Positions 47,662 through 58,806 of a DNA stretch of 64,000 bases are shown here, piece after piece. The DNA lies in assembly GCA_902806575.1 (NCBI GenBank), contig CADCXD010000002.1:1674001-1738000 (forward strand), written 5' to 3'. How positions within the stretch are numbered: position 1 is the stretch's first letter; every line of letters starts with the position of its first letter. Source of the stretch: Jackrogersella multiformis (Eukaryota > Ascomycota > Sordariomycetes > Xylariales > Hypoxylaceae). The notes below the pieces were generated by a model. It made no database searches, was not told the origin of the DNA, and saw only the letters and a list, made by a program, of their open reading frames with translations. The position numbers were made by a program, and so were the translations under genes.

Positions 47662-49835
47662 CTCGTGTGCGAGATTGCCGTTCCTGTCTGCGAGCTGTCG
47701 AGATTGTCTAGAGGGCGCCGGCCCTGGGGAGGTCTATGGGGCCCGGGGAGGTCGGCGCGGCCGAGCGATATAATCTAGTTAGGGAAAAGCCTTCCGCGTG
47801 CTGATTATGGGAAGGCGCGCATGCTGGGTAGCGTACTCAGTCTACCGGCATCAGCGATCTGCAGCGGGCGTAGCAGCACGCCAACTGCGAGAGCGAGATC
47901 GGCTTGGCGTTCGGGCCGATACCTGGGGCGGACGCTCGAGTCAGATTCCGGAAGACGGCAAGCTTAAGCAGGCGGGTTGGAGAGCGGCGTGGCTTTCTCC
48001 TATTTCAAAATGGCAGACGCGACGGTCAAGTTATGGCGGCTTCTTGTTGACGCCGCTGTAGACCCAGCAGAAGGGGCCGAGGAGCGGTCGGGAGAACGAG
48101 AACTGGTTGCAGCTGAGGACCGCCAATTTGGTGGTTTCTAGGAGGGCAGCGGTATTTACCGCGATGGAACCCTCGACGTGATGAGGGAAATAAGTCGGCT
48201 GGCAAAGCTCGCCAGAGATGTTGGCTGGACGAGGTCTATGCTGAAACTAGCTGTCGGTCCGAGCTGAGCCGGCAACGAATTGTACGGATCGGCCGAGGTA
48301 GTTATCCGACGGGTGTGCGTGGTTAATGAACCGTAGTCGTCTCCGGTCGCGATCGATGTCTGGGTCGACAAAGATGCTGGTGATGTACGAGAACGGCTAC
48401 GTCCTTTAATTAAAGACCAACCGGAAGGCTCTTCCAGATTGGTAAGGTCTGAATTGGTCGGTAGGATCTACCGAAAAGAAGCAGTTTGCACGTGAGATGA
48501 TCGGCGAACCACAGAGAAGTTGATGAATTTGTGGGAAGAGTGTTACGATGAATTGAGGTTGAAAGAATCGACGAGATTGAAAGTCAGGTTTAAAGCAGCA
48601 GTTAATTTTTTTCCGAAGTTTGTCTGAGCGTCTGAGCATTGGCCTTAGTAAGTGGGAAGAAATATTATTAGGCTATTAACTGGGCCGGTTACCCAGGAGG
48701 TACCTAGTAGCCAATCAAACGGAGGGAATTAACGTTAGCTGGTTAGGAGGCGAAAATTCCTGCAGGAAACCTCAACTTTTTACCCAAATATCCACCAACC
48801 CACATCTACTTAGGTACCTAGGTATATCTAGTATTATTATTAGGTACCTACTAGGTAATATGTACTTCTACTAGGTAGTTGGTACTTCTACCTAACGCTC
48901 TGCCACTGCAATTTTATAATTCTCATGCGAACGAGTGACATCCGAATTCGAGAAATACCTAATCTACTATGTAGTAACTGCTTAATTCGTATCTACCGGT
49001 ATTATGTAGGCCTTCGTTGTTATTAATAATAAAATAAAGCAAGTGAACTGGCAACTTGATAAATCCATGGATATCAAGCAGACATAATATCTAAATACGA
49101 CTTCGTTACCTTATGTATAGGTACTTAACCCATTTGAATGGTACCTATTACTTATCTACTTGAACTATATATACATATCTAGGTATGTACGAAGGTTGTG
49201 GCCAAAAGTTTCACACATGTGCCAAGGGCATTACCTAGGTACACAGTGTGCAATTAAATCAGCCACATATTAATACTGTATCAGCCTCTAACTACGCCTC
49301 AGATTTTATAGTGATTACTCCGCTAAAGTCTAGTGGCTAACTGTTATAAGTTAGGGCACTAACCCACTAATCCAAAAACGTAACACAGTTCATAGAAGCC
49401 TCAATTCACACGGCTTTTGCCCAGGAGCAGATGTGTGAAACTTTTGGCCACAACCTTCGTACTTATTAAAAATGCATGTGTCAATGTGGATGTCTCCGCT
49501 GTGAAAAGCGGAGATACCTAGGTGTCCCGATGAGGCTTAGGTTGTACTTCCCCTAAGTAGGCTAATACAGTACCTACGTACCTACGTACATACTCCTGAA
49601 CCTGGATTCTGTTTCCTGATTGGGTACCACCTACAAGGTACCACGTCGCCTGAACAGCCGCAACGAGATACTTCTTGCCAGGTATGCTTCTTTCATATGC
49701 GTACAAATCTAGGTAGGTAATAGCTTCAAATTAACCACAACGCCGTCGTCAACCGAGAAAGACAACGTCATTATTCAACGAACGAACTCGCATTCGATCC
49801 TCTTAAGCATCCGCAAAGCATTCGGCATAAAGACG
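47662..49835. other. Spacer with CCTAGGTA clusters and a TIR element
   Basis: The left part (47662-48400) is the G/C-rich promoter and leader region of the transporter gene. The right part is A/T-rich, with dense TAGGTACCTA words at 48810-48890. A MITE-like element at 49187-49462 is listed separately. No gene is supported. Confidence 0.5.
49187..49462. mobile_element. MITE-like element, 276 bp, 32-bp terminal inverted repeats
   Basis: The left end GTACGAAGGTTGTGGCCAAA... (49187-49218) is the perfect reverse complement of 49431-49462. The repeat includes the word GGCCAAAAGTTTCACACAT. Similarity then fades quickly (next bases GTG versus CTG). The terminal GTAC is itself palindromic, so the exact edge is ambiguous. 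A TA at 49188-49189 and 49460-49461 would suit a TA target duplication, as used by Tc1/mariner/pogo elements. The interior (~210 bp) has no open frame, so it is non-autonomous. The two TIRs are still identical and show no RIP, which suggests either recent insertion or too short a length for RIP. Confidence 0.8.
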
Positions 49836-50320
49836 ATGGCAGACCAGCTCTTAGAACAAGTGAGGGATGCGGTGGACGGTCAAATTGTTCGTGATTATTT
49901 CCCTGCTTCGTACCTAGGTAGCCGGCTCGATCGACCCGGCCGGCAGCTTTATTAATTAGTTTTCCTACAGGACTTCGAAGGCCAAAAGCTAGCCGAGATC
50001 CTAGCAACCGTCATGCTCGCGATTGTCGGAGTAAGAGAGAACGCATACCTAGACTCGTCGATTCCCTACGCGCTAGATCTTTTACTGACCGCGGTGTCGT
50101 CGAACAGGGAATTTCCTTCCTCGTCGGCTTCTTCCTCCAGGATATAGCTCTCGCGCTTAAGATCGGCCTCGGCGGTACGGCCCTCACCTTCCTCGTCGTC
50201 GTTCCTCCCTGGCCGTTCTTCAATAGGCACCCGGTCAGATGGCTTCCCGTCGGAGGCCAGCCGGCAATCACGAGCGCGCAGCAGAACATAGTCATCGACG
50301 AGAAGCTTTTTACGAAATAA
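49836..50320 (+). CDS. SPC1: Signal peptidase complex subunit Spc1 (SPC12)
   Basis: Three exons: 49836-49886, 49971-50030, 50108-50320 (107 aa). Introns of 84 and 77 nt have GTTCGT and GTAAGA donors and CAG acceptors. Spc1 is a small ER membrane subunit of the signal peptidase complex that helps it to discriminate signal peptides from membrane helices. The start MADQLLEQVRDAVDGQI is followed by DFEGQKLAE. Two membrane segments follow (about 25-46, LATVMLAIVG and ISFLVGFFLQD; about 51-74, KIGLGGTALTFLVVVPPWPFF). The conserved N-R-H-P-V-R-W-L-P turn comes after them. Length matches the family (about 100 aa). It is convergent with RBX1. Confidence 0.93.
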
Positions 50321-50587
50321 GAGACACGGTTTATTCACACCCAAGAGGCATAGCTATGGATTTCTCTAATGTGGGGTAGAGGCTAACTTGAAGAGCGAGA
50401 CATGATAAGAGTAATATACTCAGTTCTGCAGAGTTTCATCAAGCAGAGTGCAATCAAACGTGCCCGAAGTGTGTGATATGAAGTGTCTTGTGTGACCTCT
50501 AGGCCCTGATGTCGACGGCGGCAGGGCGGCATTATGGCCAGGGCTGCCTACGCGATCCTGCCCGAGTAGATATCCCTCCATCCGGCC

Positions 50588-51117
50588 CTAACGGCCGTAC
50601 TTCTGAAATTCCCAGTCTCGGTTGTCTAGCGGGCAGACTTGTCGTGCCTTTAACCATCGCGATATGCAGTGGAAGTGGAACGCATGCTGCGAGTAGCTGT
50701 TAGCTCTGCTAAGTGCCTACCTACCTAAGTAGGTATATAAATCTATAATCGCGGATGCGACTCACGTTGCAGATGCCCCAAGCTACCGTGCACTCCTCAC
50801 TAGCGGCGGAAGCTTGGTTTGCCTGGCATTCGATGCACAGGTCCATGATGTGATTACGGCAGATGGCGCAGTTGTCGACGACGATATCCCACGCCCAAAG
50901 GGATACGGCATTCCACTAGGCCTCTCGCGTCAGTACGGGCACGCCACCAGGCGGGGATGCCTAGGTTATTTGAACGCGGTTGATTATTCCTCACCTTCTT
51001 GACCTCGAAGCGTTTCTTGCCTTCGTTTTTGCTCTCGGCGTCGCCGCCTTTGCGCTCCTTCTTAGCAGCAGCAGAGGTCGAGGTGCTAGGTGCGTCGGTC
51101 ATGTCGACGTCCGCCAT
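50588..51117 (-). CDS. RBX1: RING-H2 protein Rbx1/Hrt1, cullin-RING ligase core
   Basis: Three exons on the minus strand: 51117-50995, 50915-50766, 50686-50588 (123 aa). Rbx1 is the catalytic RING subunit of SCF and other cullin ubiquitin ligases; it recruits the E2 and promotes cullin neddylation. After a variable N-terminus rich in Ser/Lys/Glu comes the cullin-binding strand KKRFEVKKWNAVSLWAWD. The RING-H2 domain follows: CAICRNHIMDLCIECQ, ECTVAWGICNHAFHFHC, ISRWLKARQVCPLDN. All expected Cys/His ligands are present. It ends WEFQKYGR, the usual family end. Introns are 79 nt (GTGAGG) and 79 nt (GTGAGT), and the junctions are fixed by very strong family conservation. Confidence 0.96.
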
Positions 51118-52055
51118 GTTGTGCGTCTCGTTTGGTGGTGATTGTGGTGGCGGTGTTTATGCTTCGGGGGGTTATTCGTTATCGTGACGGATATGATAGC
51201 TGTGGGTAGCTTGGTCATCAATCGAACAGTGCGTCGGTGCCGGAGGTGCCAGGTTGGTTTGATTAGGGAGAAAAGATCTAAATTATATTGTACCTAAGTA
51301 GACCGTAGAAAGATTTTGTTGGTTGGTTCTTGAGGAAATCAAACAAACCAGACGAGACCAAGGCTCCTTCCTTCCTTATGATGATAGAGGCAGCCCTCTA
51401 GGTTGCGGAAAAGCTGGGTACCTCCTGCCTGGCAGCCTGGCACCTGGGCAGCTGGGTAACCTTAGGTAAAAGGTGTCGGCCGACTGGCAGCTGCAAGATG
51501 CCCCTCCTCGAAGTATCTAGGTACGGTACCTAGGTATACTAAAGTAGCTTTTTATTCACCTAGGTACATAGGTACTTATTTATACGTACCTAAGGAACTC
51601 AGCATTCAAAGGTCTACCTAGGTACCTTGTCAGGCTGTCGGGGGCGAATAATATTTTGTAAGATTGCGGAAGTCCCACATTAGGTACATACCTAGGTACC
51701 TAGGGTAGTAGATTCATAGCGCAGGTACGTACTAGGTACCGCATATACACAGCCACATGATCAGGTGACTTTCCGAACTAAATCGACCACTAGCTCGATT
51801 TTGTCGTTAAAAAATGGCAGTCACAGCCCTTTTCCACCCTTGTTTTTCCCCAGGTTGAACTCCCGCAGAAACAACAACGATTAAATATGTTCTCATTGTA
51901 TTTGCATTCCTCCCCGCACTACGTCGTCGCATTGACTTCTTCTTTTCCTACAATAACTTACGAGCCCACCTCATCGCACTCTTCCATAGCCTCCTCGGGC
52001 TTCATCTCCGTTCCGTCATCATCCTCTCCCCGCTGCAAATATATGCCGCTGTACC
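51118..52055. other. Divergent spacer, dense CCTAGGTA palindromes
   Basis: Shared upstream region of RBX1 and the Edc1-like gene. TACCTAGGTA-type words are very dense at 51520-51740. An upstream frame starting ATG 51887 runs to 52090 and overlaps the Edc1-like start codon in another frame, so it would act as an overlapping uORF if it lies in the transcript. Confidence 0.55.
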
Positions 52056-53279
52056 ATGCAGCAGCCTTCGCAGACAGGTCACACACCTAACCGCCGCCGC
52101 CAAGGCGGCCGGCATCGCAACACACCCAAAGCCACGACTTACGCCTCTGAGAACGATGTTCCTTCGAGGAGACCTGATCAGATCGTGAGCCCGAGCACTC
52201 CGGCCCTGGAGACTATACAGTCGCTCCGCCCCAGCTCTACCAGCCAGAAGCCGCGCGGCAAGAAGAAGAACAAGAAGATCCGCAGCAAGGACGGCTCGGA
52301 ATCGCTAGGTCAGTATCATTCGGATCGCACGAGCCCTCAGATCCGACCGAAAGACATCACCGTACCGATATTCGCGGGCTCTACCTTTCACGCGTCCCCT
52401 GCCCCGTCAGCCCTGCCGATTCCGAGCTTCCTCAGCAGCTCGGAAGTCAACACCCCAACGCTGAAGACCGCGTCGAGTCCGGAACAGCAGCTCTCGTGTC
52501 CTACCACTGACTCGGACGAGCCGAGCCCTCTGAGCCCGCCGTCCGTCTCGAGGGCCGACGATTCTCCCCTAGAATTGCTGTTCCGTGCCGACCGGGCTGA
52601 GAAGGCTCGGATACGCAGAGATAGCTCTGCTCACGCCGACGCTTCTACGCCGAGTCCTTGCTCGCCGCCTCGCGAGTCTCGCGGCTCCCGCGACTCGCCC
52701 AAGGAACTCTTCCCCGTCGCCAAGGCGACTATCTCCAGCCAGGTGCGACGAACCGCCAACCCCAAACGACCTACGGTGTTAGGCATCTCCGCGGACGAGC
52801 TGGATGGAGATCCGCGCCAACCGGTCGGCCCTGCCTTCTCTACCCCATTCCGGGAACGCATGCGAGCCGTCCGAGCTCACCAGGGCTCCTCGCCGTCGAC
52901 GCCTGATGTGCTAGGCAATCAGGACTCCGTCTCTTCGGATTCGCTTAAGCGGTATCTCTTTACCGGTCGCCTCGCTCGCGACGGCGAGCCGGCCAGGCAG
53001 CTTTCGACGAACGCGGTGCAGGCCCCCCAGCAAACCCTACAGAAGGCCCCCCAGCAGGCTCACGGGCGACCGCAGCAGACCGAGCTGCCGCGTCGCCTGC
53101 CTCGCGGGGTGTTTCCGGCGTCGGTCCTCACGGCCAATCTGCAGAGCAGCCAGCCGTCGGCGCCGCCTGTCGAAGCGCACCTGACTCGCTATCGGTCCGA
53201 GCAGATCTCGAGCATGGAGGATAGCCTGAGGCGGATGCTCAAGTTGGATTCCCCGAGCCAATCTCTATCGCTCCACTGA
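52056..53279 (+). CDS. Edc1-like decapping-activator candidate, disordered protein
   Basis: Single exon, 407 aa, low-complexity throughout (Ser/Pro/Arg). A basic block PRGKKKNKK (66-74) is followed by a short motif pair: FAGSTF (106-111) and LPIPSF (120-125). In yeast Edc1/Edc2 a YAG-x-x-F activation motif just before a proline-rich LPxP segment binds Dcp1-Dcp2 and stimulates mRNA decapping; the order and spacing here are the same, with Phe replacing Tyr. Two related acidic/basic segments follow, LELLFRADRAEKARIR and PKELFPVAKA. The conserved-looking C-terminal helix is MEDSLRRMLKLDS. Such proteins are often annotated in fungi as proteophosphoglycan because of composition only. A decapping or P-body role is inferred from the motif. 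Confidence 0.6.
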   Translation: MQQPSQTGHTPNRRRQGGRHRNTPKATTYASENDVPSRRPDQIVSPSTPALETIQSLRPSSTSQKPRGKKKNKKIRSKDGSESLGQYHSDRTSPQIRPKDITVPIFAGSTFHASPAPSALPIPSFLSSSEVNTPTLKTASSPEQQLSCPTTDSDEPSPLSPPSVSRADDSPLELLFRADRAEKARIRRDSSAHADASTPSPCSPPRESRGSRDSPKELFPVAKATISSQVRRTANPKRPTVLGISADELDGDPRQPVGPAFSTPFRERMRAVRAHQGSSPSTPDVLGNQDSVSSDSLKRYLFTGRLARDGEPARQLSTNAVQAPQQTLQKAPQQAHGRPQQTELPRRLPRGVFPASVLTANLQSSQPSAPPVEAHLTRYRSEQISSMEDSLRRMLKLDSPSQSLSLH

Positions 53280-54587
53280 CAGCCTCCCGTCCAAGACTTC
53301 GGTACCCGTGGATAGGTACCTAGAGGTAGCTTATACGGATAACACGATTCGGAGGCGACGCCTGTCTGCTCGTGGTGCTATAGTACCCGCGAGACGGTCG
53401 TCGGATCCCAGATAATCTCGTCGACAGATTTGGCTGTGGCCATTTCCCGCCTTCTTTTCCTTTGTTACGACTCCTCACATATTCGTTTCCTCTCTTGTTT
53501 TCTTCGATCATTTTTTTAAAGGGACGGAGTCTGCTGCGCTGTGATACTTAGGAATAGTCACGGTCATGCATTTCCGGGATCTACGCATGATACAGGACAG
53601 ACTCTAAGGCTACGCATTCTTGTTTTCTTTTCTCTTTTCTATTCTTTTCTATTCACTTGGCAATGTATTATGGCATATGAGGCTTGGGCCTCGTTCGTTC
53701 GAGCCCGATTCGACAGTTGGCGCGTTGGCGGCTTGCGTCTTAAAACTTCCTCGAATTTTGTTTTCGTCACGGCGGCTCTCGAAGAGTTGGAGTCTCGGAA
53801 ACAACCACGCCATCGATCGTACCGGAATTGGTGTCGGATCTGGCGTCGGGTCAGGAATTTCGGATTCTAGACGGAGGAGAGGATCGGATCCGGTGCTTAC
53901 GGACGGTGCAGAAATTCGGAAAGGATGTACGGTTAGGCTAGGACGACATCACGTCTCGTAATAAATTTCGAGGCGATGATTCGAAGAGGCGGTGACTGTC
54001 GACCGGACCGCAAGGACTTGACGAAATCACAAGGATAAAAAAGGTTTTTTCTTTTTTTCTGATGATGTATTCAGGCAGTTTGGTCTTGCGGCTTACGCAC
54101 CGCAGATCTAAGCTATTAATATGACAGGCCTTTATGGTCGTGATATATCATCAAACCCTTGTCTCCTATATGTGCAAACCCCTATCTTCGATATGTATAA
54201 CTTGCCGTAGTAGCCTTGATGCCCTGGCTTTTTAGCGCTTTAGCGTCCCATTAAGCTGTACTGTAGTATTTGAATCGACGATAAACGTGAAGACCTCCAT
54301 ATTAAATACCTTAGGTAGCTAGCTATAGCAGGCTGGAGATGGTGAGTGGTGGGTGGTAGGTAAGGTAGGTGCGCGAATACATGTCAGGTGACGTCATGTC
54401 CACTAAAGCGGGTAAAATGTTAGAAGATGTCACGTGACCCGGTGTTGAGGTCGTGTTTCTCGTAACGCGGGCGATTTCACGTCAACGCTTCGACCGCAAT
54501 CCTCCAACCCCAAAGATGAAAACTCTTACTCCTCCATGAACCCGATTTCTCTTACTAACATCGTCCTACCCCATTTTTTCCCTCAAT
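53280..54587. other. Spacer, no gene seen
   Basis: Includes the 3' end of the Edc1-like transcript (pyrimidine-rich, 53440-53520 and 53615-53650) and the TDP1 promoter. An open frame at 53541-53870 shows no family resemblance. Contains a TCACGTGA E-box-like palindrome at about 54430-54437. Confidence 0.5.
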
Positions 54588-56924
54588 ATGGACGGCCTCG
54601 ATTCTTTCGACGGCGATGAGGAAGCCGCACTACGCTATGCGATAGCTTTGTCCTTGCGAGAAGCTGACGGAGCATCGCCCAAGAATCCCGTTGAACTTAG
54701 CTCGGACGAGGATGACTTAGACCAAGGACCTAAGCGCCCTTCGGCAGCCGGGATACCTAATAATTCTCAAAACAAAATTGCACCAGGTGTTCCCCAGCAG
54801 CCTACGCCTGCGGCATCAAACGGCTTCGCATCCCTAGGGCTAGACAGGAAGAGGATGGAGGAGGAGCGGCTAGCGAGATTAGGGAAGCGGAAGGCCGCAG
54901 AATCAGAGCCAGACGTTCAAGGCCGTCGGCAGAGACCCAAGCTCGATGCCGAGTTCCCGGCCGGCTTGGCTTCGAAGGGCGCTCCTCCCCGTCTTCCTTT
55001 TCCGAAAGGTACGGTGAAGAAAACGTGGGCCAGAGGTTATCCCCGTGGAGATGATATCAAGATCGAGGAGGTCTTGCAGAAGGACGAGCTCGAGCTCGCG
55101 GTGATCAGCTCGTTTCAGTGGGACGAACGATGGATGCTATCTAAGATCGATTTCGCCAGAACTAAGGTCGTCTGCGTTGCATTCGCTTCGAGCGAGGCTC
55201 AGGTACGATCCTCATCCTAGCTACAGACACTGCCGAGCACCGTCAGACTAATCCGATAACGCGGCGTTCCAGCAAGAAGAGATGAAAGCCAACGTACCCT
55301 CCAGGACCGTCAAGTTCTGCTTCCCGCCTATGCTGCCAACCGGAAGCATGCATTCGAAACTTCAGCTACTAAAATACCCCGGATACTTGCGAGTAGCCGT
55401 GCCGAGCGGGAATTTGGTTCCCTACGACGTGAGTCGACATGTCTTCGATTAGCGACATATCGCATGGCTACTAATTTTGGCTACAGTGGGGCGAGGATGG
55501 AGTTATCGAGAATATGGTTTTTCTCATAGACCTTCCTCGGATCGACGATCCGAAATTGCGATCATCTAACAAACTCGGTCCGTTCGGAGACGAGCTCTGC
55601 TATTTTCTTCGAGCCCAAGGCTTGGAGGAGAGTTTGATAAGCAGCCTCGCAAATTACGATTTCTCGGAAGCAGACCGTTACAGATTCGTCCATACCATGT
55701 AAGATTTCGATGGGGGTTGCCACCCTCTTTAAGCATAATCTACTTTATACCAATCTACTTTATACCGACTGCTAACGCCGGAGTAGCGCGGCGTCGCATG
55801 TAGGTGACAATTGGCAGCGGACCGGTAATTTTCAATCCGATAATTATCACGTCGATATCTATATGCTAACAGTCTCGTAGGATATTGCGGCCTCGGTCGA
55901 GCGGTGACGTCGCTAGGGCTCGATACTTCCGAAGGGGTCGAGATTGATTTTGCAGCTTCGTCCCTCGGCTCAATAAACATGGACCTAATATCGGCGATAT
56001 ATTACGCCGCTCAAGGTACAGCTTGCCCTTGTTTCTACTTCTGATGCGCCGTCCGGCTAACTACGTAGGCGACGACGGCATGAAAGAATATGGGGTAAGG
56101 ACTGCGAAGGGCGGCAAAAACAAGGGCCCGACGCAAGCTCGGTTGGATTTGAAGGACAAGTTTCGAATCTACTTTCCATCTCACGACACCGTGGCGAAAA
56201 GTCGCGGCGGCAAGAATGTGAGCACAATTTCCGAGGACTCTGGAGGGGAGAAGGGCTGACTAAATATCATCTAGGCCGCGGGCACCATTTGTGTTCAATC
56301 CAGATGGTGGGATTCGACGACATTTCCACGGGAACTGGTTCGCGATTGCAAAAGCGTCAGATCCGGCCTCCTCATCCATAGCAAGCTCATGCTGGTACGC
56401 CAGTGTGGCTCGGGCAGATCGAAAGCCGCATATGCATATGTCGGAAGTGCAAATTTATCCGAAAGCGCATGGTAAGCATATACCGGGTCCTCCCAGAATT
56501 GATTTTTGACTAATGTGAAACTCGGACGTTCAGGGGACGTCTGGTGAAGGAGAGAGGGACCGGCAACCCAAAGCTTACATGTCGAAACTGGGAATGTGGA
56601 GTCATTGGTGAGTAAGATTCGGAGTTCCTTATAGCCCCTTTTATCCCTGCTTGAGCACATATTCCATCCTTGGGCTTTCCTAAGGGTTACAAACCCGCGA
56701 ACCAGATCCCGCGATCCGGGATCAATCTCGGATTTCTGCTTGGACGGTGGTTATTAATTCCAGGTCTTGTAGTTCCTATCCCGGCTCAGGATTCAGACGA
56801 GAAAAAATCTCGAGGCTCTGATTCATCCGACCTTCACGGCACCATCCCGGTGCCCATGGGGATTCCTGGAGAGGCGTACGGTGCTGCAGGATCGAGACGT
56901 CCTTGGTTCTTTCTCGAGAACTGA
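54588..56924 (+). CDS. TDP1: Tyrosyl-DNA phosphodiesterase (TDP1 family) with UIM
   Basis: Nine exons: 54588-55202, 55273-55428, 55487-55698, 55787-55824, 55881-56015, 56069-56217, 56275-56471, 56534-56607, 56764-56924 (578 aa). Tdp1 removes topoisomerase I peptides and other adducts from DNA 3' ends in the nucleus. Residues 11-24 (EEAALRYAIALSLR) match a ubiquitin-interacting motif. The first catalytic motif is His232-x-Lys234 (MHSKLQLLKY) with Asn252 (PSGNL). The second is His470-x-Lys472 (IHSKLMLV) with Asn495 (GSANLSESAWG). Other hallmarks are RTGYCGLGRAV, NWECGVI and the end RPWFFLE. Splice sites are consensus; the exon 4 acceptor was set at TAG 55784-55786 to give the family's His-Thr-Ile-x-x-Ser-His. 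The last intron (156 nt) replaces a frame that would otherwise break. No lesion seen. Confidence 0.92.
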
Positions 56925-58488
56925 CGTCTAGCCGAGCGCGCTAGAGCATCCGACTCCGTCGTACTATAGTCCTAGAGGGTAAAGCGTGAGCAATTAATGG
57001 ATCGAGACTTGGGGTCTAGCGGGACCGGCGCTGTCCCAATGCCAAGATCGTCCGTTCTCCGGGTGATCTACGCTAAGGGTTCTTAAAGCTTAAGTGGCGA
57101 CGGTGAGCACCTTACCAGCGATCCTGGCCTATCGATTTTGTATATGACGCATTGCCGTCGAGAGGTGTCTCGTGTCAACATATACCCAACAACCTCCCGC
57201 CAGCTTATTGACAGCTGCTGCTAGACCCTATATTTAAAGCTCGCCAATATCCTGCGAGCTTTTGAAGTGAGCTTCTATATATTGCGAGCTTCTGAATATT
57301 CGCAGCACTTCTATTCTTACTCTAAGACTCATAGATACAATACCTATAGGTACCTAGGCACCGTACGCGGTGATCCTACAAAACAAGTCACTCGACCCCC
57401 TCTCTCCGTACTCGTCTAGAACCTCGAGTGCCTGTCAGATCACGGAAGCAGCAAAGCTAGGCGTCGGTCAGACTTCACATGGAATATCCAAGCTGTCTAT
57501 CAAGTAGAACGACGCGCAGGGTAGTTCCATGTAGCATCGCTAGAATTTAAGGTTTGCGGTATTCATCGGTGTCCTAGCAGTTGCTTAGGTCGGCCTGGTC
57601 GATTTTATTAGACCGGGAATCGTCCCGTGCCCCCCACCGAGGCTGTCACGGCTCTGCTTTCCCCTATTCCCTTTTCGGTTAATATTTACGGATTCTTACT
57701 TCGCGAGGATCTATCGTACGTCGTTCTCACGCAAGCCTACCGATTCCTCGGTTTGTTTAGGACGAGGTAAGTATATTTCAGTTTGTTGACCTTGTACCTG
57801 CATTCGGAAGAGCACTGGCGATCTGGTATCAAGCCGACGAGGATAAAGGGTGGCAACGAGGCTAGGCAAGGAACTGTACAGAAGCCGCCGATACATAATC
57901 TTTCGTACGTGCGTATCTTCCAAATGACAATTTCAATTGAATTCGCTAGATGCCGGTTGTGCCCACCGTCGTATCCTACATTACATACCCCTTTTGTCGA
58001 GACGAATTGAAAGTCTTGACTCGGCCCGCTGTACGACAAACCTCAAGCAAGAACCATTGCGTCGACGCTTGACAACACCAACTGGATTTTTTGTAGTGCC
58101 TTAATGACAATCTGCTTAGGTAGATACTCAGATATTAGCCCTTTGAATATAGGTAGAGATTTGATGCAGAGAAGCACCGTTGACGGTTTGGAGGTCCAGC
58201 ATACCTAGGTGCATGCTAACAAGGTTTCTTCCGTCGCCTGTCGTCTTATAGGGGCTACCCGGCAAAGAGGCTAAGAGAGGGGACAGTCTTACCATCTGGT
58301 GCTCTTGCGTGCGAATAATCTTTCAGCTAACCTAGGTCATTGCTCAAGAACACTCTCTAACATTTCGCGTCGGATTTTATTCCACCAGGGACGTCGTCAA
58401 CTTCGCTAAGGATCCAACTAACCTACTCGCGGAGGATTTCCCCAGGATTAGCAACTTCGACATTCTAAGTACTGGATAGATAGCATAG

Positions 58489-58806
58489 AAGTGGACAATC
58501 TTATGGAATACTCCCTGCGCGATACGCCTTAAGGTTGAAGACGAACTTAAAAACTTTCTACATTTGGCGTAGCTGTCAGCGGAGCTTCGTCGTCTTCTAG
58601 CTCGAGACTCGGGCTAGAGACTAGCACGAAGCTTAATGTCCCCGGACCGCATCGAGATCCCGACTGAGAAAGCTCTAGATGTCCGCCTAGGGCTGATAAG
58701 TGCAATTCCCAACCGATTTAGGACCCGCTCGTACGAGCATAGCAGCAGGCTCGTGGATAAGATCGCAAACTCCTGCGGTAACGCTGTCCGCAAGGGGCCG
58801 GCCTGA
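58489..58806 (+). pseudogene. Degenerate coding relic, unknown family
   Basis: A frame broken only by TAG at 58570 and 58615 otherwise reads like protein: KWTILWNTPCAIRLKVEDE, then LKNFLHLA, LSAELRRLLARDSG, RLARSLMSPDRIEIP and FRTRSYEHSSRLVDKIANS, ending TGA 58804. Helical, charge-patterned composition and lack of repeats suggest an old gene. No family is recognised. The open part from ATG 58636 is 56 codons. It could be chance. Confidence 0.3.

Noticed and set aside
53541..53870. 109-codon frame downstream of the Edc1-like gene
   Set aside because: Lies in a pyrimidine-rich probable 3' untranslated region; no domain and biased Phe/Arg composition.
57173..57340. Possible LTR: TGTCAACATATACCC start, TATATTTAAA box, repeated GCGAGCTT words
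   Set aside because: No matching end or target duplication could be found, and no second copy is present in the window.
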